Shown: positions 44,814-54,952, counted from the first letter of the stretch. The stretch: DNA of 64,000 nucleotides from Collimonas sp. OK607 (GCF_900111995.1 NZ_FOKF01000028.1:1-64000), one strand, 5' to 3'. Numbers and translations are program-made. Notes: generated by a model from the letters alone, not told the origin.

Positions 44814-45581
44814 TTACTTAGGCGCCATCCGGATCCCGCCGTCGAGACGAATCACTTCGCCGTTCAGGTAGGCCGTCTCGACGATGGTTTTCGCCAATGC
44901 GGCGAATTCAGCAGGCTTACCCAGGCGCGACGGGAACGGCACCATTTTCCCAAGTGCATCCTGGACTTCTTCCGGCATGCCCAGCAACATTGGCGTTTCC
45001 ATGATGCCAGGCGCAATCGTCATCACGCGGATGCCGTGGCGCGCCAGTTCACGCGCTGCCGGCAAGGTCAAGGCCACTACCCCGCCCTTGGACGAAGCGT
45101 AGGCGGCCTGGCCGATCTGGCCATCAAATGCAGCTACCGAAGCGGTGTTGATGATCACGCCGCGCTCGCCATCTGCATTAGGCTCGCCCTTGCTCATTGC
45201 GTCTGCGGCCAGGCGCATCATGTTGAACGTGCCGATCAGATTGATCTGGACCACGCGGCTGAAATCTTCCAGCGCATGCGGCCCTTCCTTGCCGACGATA
45301 CGCTTGGCCGGCGCCACGCCGGCGCAGTTGATCAATCCGTGCAAGCCGCCAAATACGGTGAGAGCGGTGTTGACCGCTGCCGTCGCGCTGGCTTCGCTGC
45401 ACACATCGGTAGCCACAAAGCGGGCGTTGGCGCCCAGCTGCGTCGCCAATGCGGCGCCGGCTTCCTGGTTGATATCGGCGATCACCACCTTGGCACCACC
45501 CTGCACCAGCATGGCGGCGGTTGCCGCCCCCAGGCCGGAACCGCCGCCGCTGATCAGGAATACATTATTTTCAATTTGCAT
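44814..45581 (-). CDS. SDR-family 3-hydroxyacyl-CoA dehydrogenase (HSD17B10 type)
   Basis: A 255-residue short-chain dehydrogenase. The NAD loop is SGGGSGLG (11-18). The catalytic set is Ser148, Tyr161 and Lys165 in YASSKGG. The phrases [24 protein letters not shown] and [27 protein letters not shown] are typical of the type-2 3-hydroxyacyl-CoA dehydrogenases. It would oxidise 3-hydroxyacyl-CoA, probably short or branched chain. It starts 13 bp after the acyl-CoA synthetase gene, so they form an operon likely to be controlled by the divergent AraC gene. Confidence 0.88.
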   Translation of the reverse strand: MQIENNVFLISGGGSGLGAATAAMLVQGGAKVVIADINQEAGAALATQLGANARFVATDVCSEASATAAVNTALTVFGGLHGLINCAGVAPAKRIVGKEGPHALEDFSRVVQINLIGTFNMMRLAADAMSKGEPNADGERGVIINTASVAAFDGQIGQAAYASSKGGVVALTLPAARELARHGIRVMTIAPGIMETPMLLGMPEEVQDALGKMVPFPSRLGKPAEFAALAKTIVETAYLNGEVIRLDGGIRMAPK

Positions 45582-45594
45582 GTTTTTCTCTTCT

Positions 45595-47280
45595 TTACAT
45601 TTTAGATTTGGCGACTTCCTGATTGCGCAAGATGAAGCGCTGCAGTTTGCCGCTTGGGGTTTTGGGTAATTCTGTTAAAAATTCAATTTCGCGCGGATAG
45701 GAATGCGCGGCCAGGCGACGCTTGACGTATTGCTGCAGCTCGGCGATCAGTTCCTCACTGACTTGATAATCCTTGCTTAAGACGACAAAAGCCTTGACCA
45801 GCTCGGTGCGCTCGGGATCCGGCTTGCCGACCACCGCCGCCTCGACCACCGCAGGATGTTCCAGCAATGCGCTTTCGACGTCGAAAGGTCCGATACGATA
45901 GCCCGACGAGGTGATGATATCGTCGCCGCGTCCGATAAAGCTGATGCTGCCATCCTGGTTTTTCTCCACTGTATCGCCGGTGATGTAGTAATCACCGTTG
46001 TCGGCATCCTGCTGCCAATAACCCTGGAACCAGTACACCGGAGAATGGCGGCGATCCACTGCCAGCACGCCCGGCTCACCAACTCCCAGTTCATTTTGGT
46101 CATCATCCAGCACCGCCAGCCGGTAACCTGGCATTGCGAGGCCGGCCGAACCCATATGCACCTCATGCTTCAAACCATGATGATTACACAACACCATACC
46201 CGTTTCGGTCTGGCCGTAGTGATCATTGATAAGGCAAGCGAGATGCTCGCGGAACCAGCGAATCACTTCAGGATTTAATGGCTCGCCGGCGCTGCTGACA
46301 GCGCGCAAACGGCCTTTGACCGGCGCGGCTGCCGCTTCGCCGCCGGCAATCAGCATCCGATACGCGGTGGGCGAACCTGCCAGATTGGTAATCTTGTATT
46401 TATCGATGATCCGGTAGGTGCTTTCGACCGTGAACGACCCCTCATAGAAGGTGATGGCGTGCCCCATCAGCAAGGGCCCCGTTACGCAATAATACAAACC
46501 ATAGGCCCAGCCTGGATCGGCGATATTCCAGAAAGCGTCTTCCGGCCGCACGTCCATCGCATACCGCGTGTAGACGTAAAACGCTAGCATCGCCCGCAAC
46601 GGCACCGCGACGCCTTTGGCCGGCCCGGTCGTGCCCGACGTAAACAACATGATGAAAGCGTCGTCAGCCTTGCGCATTACCGGCGCGAACTCGGTCGGCT
46701 GGCGTTCCATCTCAGCCCAAAAATTGAAATCAAAACCTAAATCGGCCGCTTGCGCTTGATTATCACCGGCGACGGTCATGATGGGCGGGCAATCCGGCAC
46801 TTCTGCCAGCTTGTAACGGTTATCGGCATCGGTAACGATCAGCCTGGCCTCGCTGGCGGCCACCCGATATTCAATCGATTTCGAACCGAAGGCGGTGAAC
46901 AAGGGTTGATACACCGCACCGGCACGCCAGGTGCCGAGAATCGCAATCAGCAATTCCGGCGTGCGCGGCAACAATCCGGCTACACGATCGCCGGGCTGGA
47001 CGCCCTGCGCTTTCAGGAAATTGGCAAAACGGCCTGACAATTCTTTCAGCTGGGCAAAAGTATAAGTGGCGCTACGGCCATTCTTGCCCTCCCAAAACAG
47101 CGCGATGCGACCTGGCGTAGCGTGACGATCACAGCACTCAATGCAGGCATTGATGCCGGTTTGCAAATTTCCGGACAGCTCGGCGGCAATGCTGTCGGCG
47201 CTGAAATCCGCATAAAACTGGGCATAATCCGGAATACCGGCAGCCGCGGTTGCGGCATCGGCTGACAAAGCAGATGACAT
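45595..47280 (-). CDS. AMP-forming acyl-CoA synthetase
   Basis: A 561-residue adenylate-forming enzyme. The phosphate loop is [13 protein letters not shown] (about 213-225), the adenine-binding phrase is YGQTETGM (about 355-362), and the catalytic Lys lies in [12 protein letters not shown] near the C-terminus. The family includes acetyl-, propionyl- and medium-chain acyl-CoA synthetases; the exact chain length cannot be read. It is the first gene of the pair with the SDR dehydrogenase. The AraC regulator starts 170 bp away in the other direction. Confidence 0.9.
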   Translation of the reverse strand: MSSALSADAATAAAGIPDYAQFYADFSADSIAAELSGNLQTGINACIECCDRHATPGRIALFWEGKNGRSATYTFAQLKELSGRFANFLKAQGVQPGDRVAGLLPRTPELLIAILGTWRAGAVYQPLFTAFGSKSIEYRVAASEARLIVTDADNRYKLAEVPDCPPIMTVAGDNQAQAADLGFDFNFWAEMERQPTEFAPVMRKADDAFIMLFTSGTTGPAKGVAVPLRAMLAFYVYTRYAMDVRPEDAFWNIADPGWAYGLYYCVTGPLLMGHAITFYEGSFTVESTYRIIDKYKITNLAGSPTAYRMLIAGGEAAAAPVKGRLRAVSSAGEPLNPEVIRWFREHLACLINDHYGQTETGMVLCNHHGLKHEVHMGSAGLAMPGYRLAVLDDDQNELGVGEPGVLAVDRRHSPVYWFQGYWQQDADNGDYYITGDTVEKNQDGSISFIGRGDDIITSSGYRIGPFDVESALLEHPAVVEAAVVGKPDPERTELVKAFVVLSKDYQVSEELIAELQQYVKRRLAAHSYPREIEFLTELPKTPSGKLQRFILRNQEVAKSKM

Positions 47281-47450
47281 GAGTGTTCTCCTCTAACCTA
47301 GAATGGCGGGTTTAATCAGCTCTTGTTGTTATCAGAAATGGAACTGCTACCACTAAGTCTAGAATACTTGGCGACTGGTAGCCATGTTAAAAGCGATCAA
47401 CAGGATTGATCGAAATTGCAATACCTAGCGATAGTTTGTTAATTGGATTT

Positions 47451-48467
47451 ATGAACGACTGGGAAAAAGGGACTATCGCCATCAGTTTTGTCGACGAAGC
47501 GCTGCACAGCATGCGCGAACGCGGCATGGATACTGAATCGCTGCTGCTCCAGGCCGGCATTTCTCCGCGCTGGCTGAGTACGCCGCACGCACGGGTCGCC
47601 GCAGCCAATTACGGCCGGCTGTGGTACCTGATCGCGCACGCCATGGATGACGAATTTTTCGGCATGGATACCCATCCGATGCGCGTTGGCAGCTTCAACA
47701 TGCTATGTCGCAGCGCCCTGCATAGCGCCAGCCTCGGCAAAGGCCTGGAGCGCATGCTAGATTTCCTGCGGCTGGTGCTGGACGATATGTCGGCAACGCT
47801 TTCGCAACAAGACGGCCTGGCCCGCATCGTTATCAATGAAACCGGTAGCCCGCGCCGCATGTTTGCCTACGGTACCTTCCTGATGATCGTGCATGGCGTC
47901 GGCAGTTGGCTGATCGGACGCCGCATCCAGTTGTTGTCGGCAGATTTCCGTTGCGAGGAAACCCCCGCCAGTCTGGATTACAGGATTCGGCTTTGCGACC
48001 AGGCACGCTTCGGCCAGGCGCAAACCAGCATCACATTCGATGCCGCGTACCTGGCTTTGCCGATAGTGCAAAGCCAGCGTTCGCTGCAACCTTTCCTGCG
48101 CGAAGCACCCGGCAATCTGTTGGTCAAATATAGCAATCACGATAGCCTGGCGGCCACCATTCGACGCCGTTTGCGCAGGCTGCCGCTGGCCGAGTGGCCA
48201 GACTTCGACAACATGTCGAAACATTTGCGTACGCCGGCCTCGACCCTGCGCCGTAAGCTTAGCCAGGAAGGACAATCGTACCAGGCGATCAAAGACAATC
48301 TGCGGCGCGACCTGGCGATCAACTATTTAAGCGGCTCGACCAGGAGCATTGAAGATATTGCGATCAGTCTTGGTTTTGCCGATTCCAGTGCTTTTCATCG
48401 GGCGTTCAAGAAATGGACCGGGAGCAGTCCGGGCGAACATCGGCGTGCTCTGTCAGCGACGTTATAG
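47451..48467 (+). CDS. AraC family transcriptional regulator
   Basis: A 338-residue regulator. The N-terminal domain (about 15-200) matches the arabinose-binding-like PF12625 type, and the C-terminal AraC helix-turn-helix pair is at about 235-330 (LRTPASTLRRKLSQEGQSYQAIKDNLR, then IEDIAISLGFADSSAFHRAFKKWTGSSPGEHR). I chose the ATG at 47451 (MNDWEKGTI) because 15 earlier codons have no similarity. It is divergent from the acyl-CoA synthetase gene and probably activates that operon. The ligand is unknown. Confidence 0.88.
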   Translation: MNDWEKGTIAISFVDEALHSMRERGMDTESLLLQAGISPRWLSTPHARVAAANYGRLWYLIAHAMDDEFFGMDTHPMRVGSFNMLCRSALHSASLGKGLERMLDFLRLVLDDMSATLSQQDGLARIVINETGSPRRMFAYGTFLMIVHGVGSWLIGRRIQLLSADFRCEETPASLDYRIRLCDQARFGQAQTSITFDAAYLALPIVQSQRSLQPFLREAPGNLLVKYSNHDSLAATIRRRLRRLPLAEWPDFDNMSKHLRTPASTLRRKLSQEGQSYQAIKDNLRRDLAINYLSGSTRSIEDIAISLGFADSSAFHRAFKKWTGSSPGEHRRALSATL

Positions 48468-48493
48468 CTCGCTTGTCATTGCTCATTTACTAT

Positions 48494-49414
48494 TCACTTG
48501 CGTTTGACGGGAATAAAAACTTTCCCATGTATAGCCGATAAAATCGCCTCAACCGCCGGATGCTTGATCTTGCGTTCATTCGAAACTGCATAAAATTGTT
48601 CGTGCACCTGATCCAGCTCGCCAATCGGCACCGCGCCAAACTGTTCCTCGACGTCTGCCGCGAGCGCGGACGGCGCCGGAAATAACCCAAGGCCGCTACG
48701 GCCGAAGGTATTTAGCAACGCATTGTCATCGAATTCTCCTACCACGTCGGGCCGCAGATCGCGCGACTCGAACCAGTGGTCGATGCGCCCGCGAATCACG
48801 TTATTGCGCGTAGGCAGCAGCAACGGCGCGCCGTTCAGGCTGGCCGGGAATGTTGCGCGACAACGCTTCGCCAGTTCTTTGCTGCCAAACAGCGCGATGT
48901 CGCTTTCGCCCAGCAAATGGCTGAATACGCGCAATGCCGTGCCGGAAGGCGCCGGGCGGTCAGTCAGCACTACGTCCAGCTTATGCAGGGTCAGGTCGCC
49001 CAGTAGCGATTCGAACTTATCTTCGTAACACACCAGTTTTACCCGCTGCGGCAGCCGCAACGCCGCTTCCAGCAGGCGTGAAGAAATCAGTTTCGGCAGC
49101 GAATCGGAAATGCCGACTGCCAGCCGCATGGTGGGCTCATCTTCAGCTGCGGCAAGTGCTTCCTGCATCTGCTCGCCCAGCAGGAAAATCTGGTCGGCGT
49201 AGCCCAGCGCCAGACGCCCCGCCTCGGTCAGCACCAGGCGCCGCCCTTGCGGCGCCAGCAGCGACTTCCCTATCGCTTGCTCCAGCAACGAAATCTGGGT
49301 GCTGACAGTCTGTACAGCCAGTCCCAAACGCTCGGCAGCGCGCGTGACGCTGCCCTCCTTGGCCACAACCCAAAAATAATGCAGGTGCCGAAAATTCAGT
49401 CCCGATGATTTCAT
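48494..49414 (-). CDS. nhaR: LysR-type regulator, NhaR-like
   Basis: A 306-residue LysR regulator. The HTH starts FRHLHYFWVVAKEGSVTRAAERLGLAVQTVS (about 8-38), the NhaR form of the motif with HYFWVVAKEGS. The effector domain is typical (VGISDSLPKLIS, VVLTDRPAP, GLGLFPAPSALA). NhaR controls Na+/H+ antiporters in Escherichia coli; no nhaA is adjacent here. The only antiporter gene in the window is 15 kb away. The symbol rests on similarity of the HTH and may be too specific. Confidence 0.78.
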   Translation of the reverse strand: MKSSGLNFRHLHYFWVVAKEGSVTRAAERLGLAVQTVSTQISLLEQAIGKSLLAPQGRRLVLTEAGRLALGYADQIFLLGEQMQEALAAAEDEPTMRLAVGISDSLPKLISSRLLEAALRLPQRVKLVCYEDKFESLLGDLTLHKLDVVLTDRPAPSGTALRVFSHLLGESDIALFGSKELAKRCRATFPASLNGAPLLLPTRNNVIRGRIDHWFESRDLRPDVVGEFDDNALLNTFGRSGLGLFPAPSALAADVEEQFGAVPIGELDQVHEQFYAVSNERKIKHPAVEAILSAIHGKVFIPVKRK

Positions 49415-49512
49415 TGTTCTGTTTTTCAGAAGTAATTATTCGATTATCTTCGCTTTTTAAAAATATGTCGCGACTATATGATGATTTCTCCTGAAACGAA
49501 CTGGAGTCTTTG

Positions 49513-49866
49513 ATGAAACCGACAATCGTTGCAAAAGGTGTAAAACTCAGCCGCAGACTGCGCGAGTATGTAATCCATCGCCTGAGCCTTACGCTCGACA
49601 GAAAACACTACAGCATCCAGGCAATGAAGGTGCGCATCAGCGACCAGAACGGACCTAAGGGCGGCATCGACAAACATTGCCAGCTTCACCTGACTTTGCC
49701 CGGTCTGCCGACCGTGGTCGTCACCGAAAAAGGAGACGATATCGCAGCCATGGTCGACCAGGCTGCGCATCGCGCCGCACAGGCGATAGACCGTCTGTTG
49801 TCGCGAGCGAAATCGATCCGGCATACCAAGTACACGGTACCGGTAACTGAAGCCGCTCTGATCTGA
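49513..49866 (+). CDS. Ribosome hibernation-type protein (HPF/RaiA family)
   Basis: A 117-residue protein. It shows the S30EA/HPF fold: a beta-strand start (PTIVAKGVKLSRRLREYVIHRL), a basic helix, and KVRISDQNGPKGGIDKHCQLHLTL. It lacks the long C-terminal domain, so it is of the short class. Such proteins bind the 30S decoding centre in stationary phase. The ATG at 49513 has GGAG upstream; the previous TTG would only add one Met. A BI-1-like gene and a zinc-ribbon gene follow. Confidence 0.8.
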   Translation: MKPTIVAKGVKLSRRLREYVIHRLSLTLDRKHYSIQAMKVRISDQNGPKGGIDKHCQLHLTLPGLPTVVVTEKGDDIAAMVDQAAHRAAQAIDRLLSRAKSIRHTKYTVPVTEAALI

Positions 49867-49902
49867 TTTTACGAACGAATTTACGTAAATAAATTACGAA
49901 AG
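49866..49902. repeat. Three 12-13 bp units after the HPF-like gene
   Basis: Units ATTTTACGAACG, AATTTACGTAAAT and AAATTACGAAAG follow each other just after the stop codon (TGA at 49864-49866). They are diverged but keep the core TTACG. This is one of several loci with such duplications. Confidence 0.7.
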
Positions 49903-49908
49903 ACCATC

Positions 49909-50601
49909 ATGAACAACCATTACAACACTCTCCGAAACAGAAGCAGCAACGCCAGATATTCGACCTCCACGGTGATGGATGGCGCGGCACGCCAGGTCTT
50001 GCGCAACACTTATCTGTTGCTATCGCTGTGCCTGGGTTTCAGCGCCATCGTCGCCGGTGCTTCGGTAGCTTTCAGTTTGCCGAGCCCTGGCATCATCGTT
50101 ACCCTGGCGGGCTATTTCGGCCTGCTGTTCATGGTGACGAAATACCGCGACCGCGGTCTCGGCGTCGGGCTGGTATTTGCGCTGACCGGTTTCATGGACT
50201 ACACCCTGGGACCGATCATCAGCCATTACCTGAATCTGCCAAACGGTGGCTTGACGGTGATGATGGCGCTGGCCGGCACTGCTGTCATTTTCCTGGGAAT
50301 GTCCGCTTATGCGCTGGTCACCAAGCGTGACCTGTCCTTCATGGGCGGCATGTTGACAGTCGGCGTGCTGGTCGCTTTCGTGGCCGGACTGGCGGCAATT
50401 TTCTTCAGTATTCCGGCCTTGTCGCTGACCGTATCGGCAGTGTTCGTGCTGCTGATGTCGGGCATGATCCTGTTCGAAACCAACAATATCGTGCGCGGCG
50501 GCGAAACCAATTATGTGATGGCCACCGTCAGCCTGTTCGTCTCGATATTCAACCTGTTCACCAGCTTGCTGCAGTTGCTGGGTTTTGCCAACAAAGAGTA
50601 A
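49909..50601 (+). CDS. Bax inhibitor-1 / YccA family membrane protein
   Basis: A 230-residue membrane protein with seven hydrophobic segments after a polar N-terminus of about 30 residues. The BI-1 phrases are AARQVLRNTYLLLSLCLGFSAIVAG split by a turn, GFMDYTLGPIISHYLNLPNG, and MILFETNNIVRGGETNYVMATVSLFVSIFNLF, with the conserved Glu/Asp of the channel region. YccA of Escherichia coli modulates FtsH. The role here is not known. It may share a transcript with the HPF-like gene and the zinc-ribbon gene. Confidence 0.9.
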   Translation: MNNHYNTLRNRSSNARYSTSTVMDGAARQVLRNTYLLLSLCLGFSAIVAGASVAFSLPSPGIIVTLAGYFGLLFMVTKYRDRGLGVGLVFALTGFMDYTLGPIISHYLNLPNGGLTVMMALAGTAVIFLGMSAYALVTKRDLSFMGGMLTVGVLVAFVAGLAAIFFSIPALSLTVSAVFVLLMSGMILFETNNIVRGGETNYVMATVSLFVSIFNLFTSLLQLLGFANKE

Positions 50602-50661
50602 CCCCCATGGCAGGGTCGGTACGACCTGCCGGTCCAAAATTCAACGATATGGAGAGTGCCC

Positions 50662-50940
50662 ATGTACTGCCCTGTATGTAAAGACAAAGAGCTCGTCATG
50701 AGCGAGCGCCAAAGCATCGAGATCGACTATTGCCCCGGCTGCCGCGGCGTTTGGCTGGATCGTGGCGAACTGGACAAGATCATTCAGCAATCGACGCAGG
50801 AATTGGCCAGCGCGCAGGCGCCTGCGCCACGACAGCAACAACCGCGGCCCGAGTACCACGCGCCACAGCAAGGTTCGCATTACAACGACTATCGCCGTCC
50901 CAAGAAAAAGGAAAGTTTCTGGCAAGAGCTATTCGACTGA
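50662..50940 (+). CDS. TFIIB-type zinc-ribbon protein
   Basis: A 92-residue protein. The N-terminal zinc ribbon has Cys pairs CPVCKDKE and CPGCRGVWLDRGELDKI, the zf-TFIIB form with the characteristic WLDxGELD. The C-terminal half is Gln/Pro/Arg-rich and ends in KKKESFWQELFD. The ATG at 50662 has GGAG seven bases upstream; a GTG two codons earlier is weaker. The function is unknown. It is 60 bp after the BI-1-like gene and its end abuts the helicase gene on the other strand. Confidence 0.85.
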   Translation: MYCPVCKDKELVMSERQSIEIDYCPGCRGVWLDRGELDKIIQQSTQELASAQAPAPRQQQPRPEYHAPQQGSHYNDYRRPKKKESFWQELFD

Positions 50941-50941
50941 C

Positions 50942-53236
50942 TCATGCAACTTGCCACCACGCCGGCAGCAACTGCTTGATTTCCGGCCGCGCAAAACGAT
51001 CGTCGATCAGATACACCACGCCACGGTCCTGCTGCGTGCGGATCACCCTGCCCGCGGCCTGCACCACTTTCTGCATGCCGGGATAAAGATAGGTATAGTC
51101 ATAGCCGTTGCCGAAAGTCTCGCCCATGCGCCGCATGATCTGTTCGTTCACCGGATTGATCTGCGGCAGCCCTAGCGTCGCGATGAAAGCACCGATCAGG
51201 CGTGCGCCCGGGAGATCGATGCCTTCGGCGAACGAACCGCCCAGCACGGCAAAGCCAACGCCTTGCGAAGTCTCGGTAAAGCGCGCCAGAAAATCTTCCC
51301 TTTCCCGTTCATCCATGCGGCGTGCCTGCAGCCACAACAGAATCTCAGGATAACGTTCGGCGAACAACGAAGCGACCTTTTGCAGATAATCGTAACTGCT
51401 GAAAAACATCAGGTAATTACCGGATTGCTGCTGATACTGGCGCGCGATCAGATCGACGATGGGCGACAGCGAACGCTCCCGATGCAGGAAACGCGTCGAG
51501 ATACCGGTCACCAGTTGCACCGTCAACTGATCCGCGGTGAAAGGCGACGGCACGTCGATCCAGGCCGTGTCGGCCGGCATGCCCAGCGTATCGCTGTAAA
51601 AATGCCAGGGACTTAACGTTGCCGAAAACAGCACCGTGCTACGGGCGGCAGCAAAGCGTGGCGTAAGAAAAGGCGCCGGCACGATATTGCGGATGCATAC
51701 AGTACTGCCAGTACTGCCGTGCGCACCCTGCAGGGTGATATCGAATAGCGAATGCGGGCCAAACAGCTCGGCCATGCGCGTGAAGTGCAAGGCGTCAAAA
51801 TAGAATTGCTGCAAGTTGCTGTCCATGGCGGCCGGATGCTCCACCATATAGTCAGTGATATCGGCCACCGCCCTCAGCAATGCCTCGACAAACGCCTCCG
51901 GTATTTCGGCGTAATGCTGGTATTCGCCTTCCTGTTCCTTGCTCAAAACACCCCATTGGCGGCTAACCCGGTCCAGTCCGCGCTTGAGCGCCGGCGGTGC
52001 GGTTTTTCGCAAGACTTTGAGGTGGATGTATTCCATTTCAGCGGAATACATCTTGCGCGCGCGGTCGACCATGTTGTGCGCCTCGTCAACCAGCACGCCC
52101 ACCCGCCACTGGTTGGCGTTGGCCATGCCGTACAGCATGGCGCTCACATCGAAATAGTAATTGTAGTCGCCAACGATCACATCCGACCAGTTGGCCATCT
52201 CCTGGCTCAGATAATAGGGGCAGACCTGATACGCGGCGGCGACTCGGCGCAGGCTTTCCCGATCCATCGCGCCGGCTTCGATCGCGGCACTGCGCGCCTG
52301 CGGTAAGCGGTCATAAAATCCTTGTGCCAAAGGACAGGATTCGCCATGACAAGCTTTGTCGGGATGTTCGCAAGCCTTGTCGCGCGCTACCAGTTCCAGC
52401 ACCCGCAAAGGTAGCGCCGGCGCACTTTGCCTGATCCGCGTCACAGCTTCCAGCGCCAGCGCCCGGCCCGAGGTCTTGGCTGCGAGGAAAAAGATCTTGT
52501 CCAGCGCCTGGCCCGGGCTCGCCTTGAGCATCGGGAACAAACTGCCGATGGTCTTGCCGATACCGGTGGGAGCCTGCGCCAGCAGGCAACGGCCGCTAAC
52601 GGCGCTTTTGTAGACCGCTTCAGCCATCACGCGCTGGCCCGGACGGAAATCGGCGTGCGGGAACTGCAAGGCTGTCAGTTGCACATCGCGCTCGGCACGA
52701 TGCGCCATTTCCTGTTCGGCCCATGCCAGGAAGCGCTGGCAATGATCTTCGAAGAACTGCTTTAACAGCTCAGCGGTCAGATGTTCAGTCAGTAAGGTTT
52801 CCTTCTGGCTGCCGATATCGTAATAGACCAACGCCAGCTGCAGTTCATCCAGCTGCCTGCTCTGGCAAAGCAGGTGGCCATAGATCCGGACCTGCGCCCA
52901 ATGCAGATGACGATGGTTATCCGGCATACGGCTGAGGTCGCCGCGATAAGTCTTGACCTCCTCCAGCCGGTTCAGCTGCGGATCGTAACCGTCGGCGCGC
53001 CCGCGCACCAGCAACGGGCCGAAGCTGCCGCTCAGGCTGACTTCCGACTCATAAGAAGAGGAGCGGCGCGACGCCACTACAGCATGGCCGGTGATGCCTT
53101 CCTGCGCAGTCGGCGACGGTGTGAAGCGCAGGTCGAGATCGCCCTGCTTTGCGGTGAATTCACACAGAGCGCGTACCGCGACCACGTAACGAGCAGGGGA
53201 AGCATCTGGCGCCATCACACGCTTTCCCCGGCCCAT
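50942..53236 (-). CDS. PD-(D/E)XK nuclease fused to XPD/DinG-type helicase
   Basis: A 764-residue protein with two parts. The first about 170 residues have the RecB/Cas4-type nuclease outline: RGRADGYD (D82), EEVKTY (E93, K95) and QVRIY (Q115, Y119), the Q-x3-Y motif. The rest is an XPD/DinG helicase: Walker A APTGIGKT (222-229), four cysteines C289, C296, C301 and C339 that would hold the Fe-S cluster, DEAH (384-387), and a C-terminal motif VI (QAAGRVIRTQQDRGVV). It is likely a DNA-repair nuclease-helicase. It overlaps the FAN1-like gene by 22 bp and is second in a probable SOS operon. Confidence 0.88.
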   Translation of the reverse strand: MGRGKRVMAPDASPARYVVAVRALCEFTAKQGDLDLRFTPSPTAQEGITGHAVVASRRSSSYESEVSLSGSFGPLLVRGRADGYDPQLNRLEEVKTYRGDLSRMPDNHRHLHWAQVRIYGHLLCQSRQLDELQLALVYYDIGSQKETLLTEHLTAELLKQFFEDHCQRFLAWAEQEMAHRAERDVQLTALQFPHADFRPGQRVMAEAVYKSAVSGRCLLAQAPTGIGKTIGSLFPMLKASPGQALDKIFFLAAKTSGRALALEAVTRIRQSAPALPLRVLELVARDKACEHPDKACHGESCPLAQGFYDRLPQARSAAIEAGAMDRESLRRVAAAYQVCPYYLSQEMANWSDVIVGDYNYYFDVSAMLYGMANANQWRVGVLVDEAHNMVDRARKMYSAEMEYIHLKVLRKTAPPALKRGLDRVSRQWGVLSKEQEGEYQHYAEIPEAFVEALLRAVADITDYMVEHPAAMDSNLQQFYFDALHFTRMAELFGPHSLFDITLQGAHGSTGSTVCIRNIVPAPFLTPRFAAARSTVLFSATLSPWHFYSDTLGMPADTAWIDVPSPFTADQLTVQLVTGISTRFLHRERSLSPIVDLIARQYQQQSGNYLMFFSSYDYLQKVASLFAERYPEILLWLQARRMDEREREDFLARFTETSQGVGFAVLGGSFAEGIDLPGARLIGAFIATLGLPQINPVNEQIMRRMGETFGNGYDYTYLYPGMQKVVQAAGRVIRTQQDRGVVYLIDDRFARPEIKQLLPAWWQVA

Positions 53237-54888
53237 TGCACGTAATACACTGCTACCGGGATTTCATGGCTGGCGAAGTAATCCAGCCAGCGGATCTGGT
53301 TGTCTTGCAAGCGGTCGCCCGGCCCTTTGACTTCAATCATCTGATAGCGCTTTTCTGCCGGCCAGAACTGGATCAGGTCAGGCAAACCGGAACGGTTGCT
53401 CTTGATGTCCTGCAGGATCCGCTCAAAACACTTTTCCAGATGTAATGGCGGCAGGCATTCCAGCGTCATGGTAAGCAAATCATCGTCGATCGCACCCCAG
53501 AACACGAATGGCGACTGGATATTTTCCTTGATCCGAAAATTCCGCCGGATGGTCTCTCGGTAGCCGCCATTGTGAAGCAAGGCAAACCCATCTTCAAACT
53601 GCTGCGCCCGGCGCAATCGAAAATCGGCACTGTGCAGGTCTGCCGGACCGCTCTGGAACGGATGGAAAAAAGCGCCCGGCACCGGCGCGAACACGGCATC
53701 CCAGAACAACAGGCCGAACAGCGAATTGATCAATGCATTTTCGACATAGAGTGCGGGTGCGTCTGCACGGCCAAGGTGCTGGCCGAGCGCAGTCTCGACC
53801 GACATGCCGGGATCGGGTCGTGGCAAGGCGACCTCGTGCTGGATGATGCTTGCGGTAGAAGACTTCGGCAACTTTGGGTAGCCTAGCGCGCGCCGCAGAC
53901 GCGGCATGACGCGCAGCAGCTGCTGTTGTTCGGCTTCGCTTTCAGCCTGCAGTTCAGCCTGCTGCGCCAACTCAAACGCGACGGCAAGCTGGCCCCAACG
54001 CTCCAGCACCCTGATCACCCGCAAGCGTGCTCCGGGCCGGCTGCTGTCGGCATACAGCCGCAGCGCCTGCGGCAACTCGCCATTGCGTTCATGGTACTGG
54101 GCAATCTGGAACAGCAGCTTGCCGCGGCGCTCTTCCAGCCAGGCGTTCGGATATGGACTGGCGGCGATTTCAGCCACCACCGCATGTGGCGCCTCGCCGT
54201 TCAGAAACCGTTCGCGGCAAACATGCAAGTGCAGGTAATCGTCAAGATCCTGGCGGCTGCTGAAACCTTGCATGGCGGGAGATAAATCAAACTGTTCATA
54301 TTTGAAAATGCCCAGCTCGGAAAGCACGAACTCGGACCAGTCCTGATATAAATTACCGAAGAACATCAGGCGCAGGCGATCGCATAACGCGGCAATCGGC
54401 CTGGACAACTGCAACAAACTATCGCCGGCATCAGGCCACCATTCGGCCAGGCTGCGCATGCGCGCTGTATCGTCCCCCGCATCCCCTGCCTCGCGCAGGA
54501 AGGCCAACTGTTCACTCTTGCGAGTTACTTTGCTATGCCTCAACAGCGGAAAAGCCGCAGCGATTTCGACTTTAGTGAGCACGCCGAAAAGCTGTTCGAT
54601 ATCCACCAGCGGCTGCTGGCTTATCCAGCCAGCCTGCACCAATGGCGCCGCCGCATTTCCCGTGCAGCCGATTTCGTCGTAACGCAGCTTGCCAAGCCGA
54701 AACAGCTCGCCTTTGCGCATCACCATCCGCACCAGCAATGCCGCGGAGGATTGCGGCAAACTGCCGAAGCCATCGACGAATGCCTGTTCCTCGCTGCTCA
54801 GAAAATGGCGATAACGGGCGCGAACCGACTCGACAACAGTGACGAAGTTGTCCAGATAGTAGAAACGGTTTTCCAGCGTTTTGTTCAT
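53215..54888 (-). CDS. FAN1-like VRR-NUC nuclease
   Basis: A 557-residue nuclease. The C-terminal VRR-NUC domain shows the PD-(D/E)XK residues D504 in GLPDL, E519 and K521 in IEVKGPGD, and Q528 in RLQDNQ. An upstream helical region (about 60-330) matches the SAP-like and TPR-like parts of bacterial FAN1. FAN1 cuts 5' flaps and repairs interstrand cross-links. The gene overlaps the nuclease-helicase gene by 22 bp, so the pair is co-translated. A LexA-type box lies 98 bp upstream of its start, fitting damage induction. Confidence 0.9.
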   Translation of the reverse strand: MNKTLENRFYYLDNFVTVVESVRARYRHFLSSEEQAFVDGFGSLPQSSAALLVRMVMRKGELFRLGKLRYDEIGCTGNAAAPLVQAGWISQQPLVDIEQLFGVLTKVEIAAAFPLLRHSKVTRKSEQLAFLREAGDAGDDTARMRSLAEWWPDAGDSLLQLSRPIAALCDRLRLMFFGNLYQDWSEFVLSELGIFKYEQFDLSPAMQGFSSRQDLDDYLHLHVCRERFLNGEAPHAVVAEIAASPYPNAWLEERRGKLLFQIAQYHERNGELPQALRLYADSSRPGARLRVIRVLERWGQLAVAFELAQQAELQAESEAEQQQLLRVMPRLRRALGYPKLPKSSTASIIQHEVALPRPDPGMSVETALGQHLGRADAPALYVENALINSLFGLLFWDAVFAPVPGAFFHPFQSGPADLHSADFRLRRAQQFEDGFALLHNGGYRETIRRNFRIKENIQSPFVFWGAIDDDLLTMTLECLPPLHLEKCFERILQDIKSNRSGLPDLIQFWPAEKRYQMIEVKGPGDRLQDNQIRWLDYFASHEIPVAVYYVQWAGESV

Positions 54889-54952
54889 GGTCGGAATACA
54901 GGGTACAACGGGGGCACAACGCCGCCGGAATAACTGGCAGTTACCTTAATTG

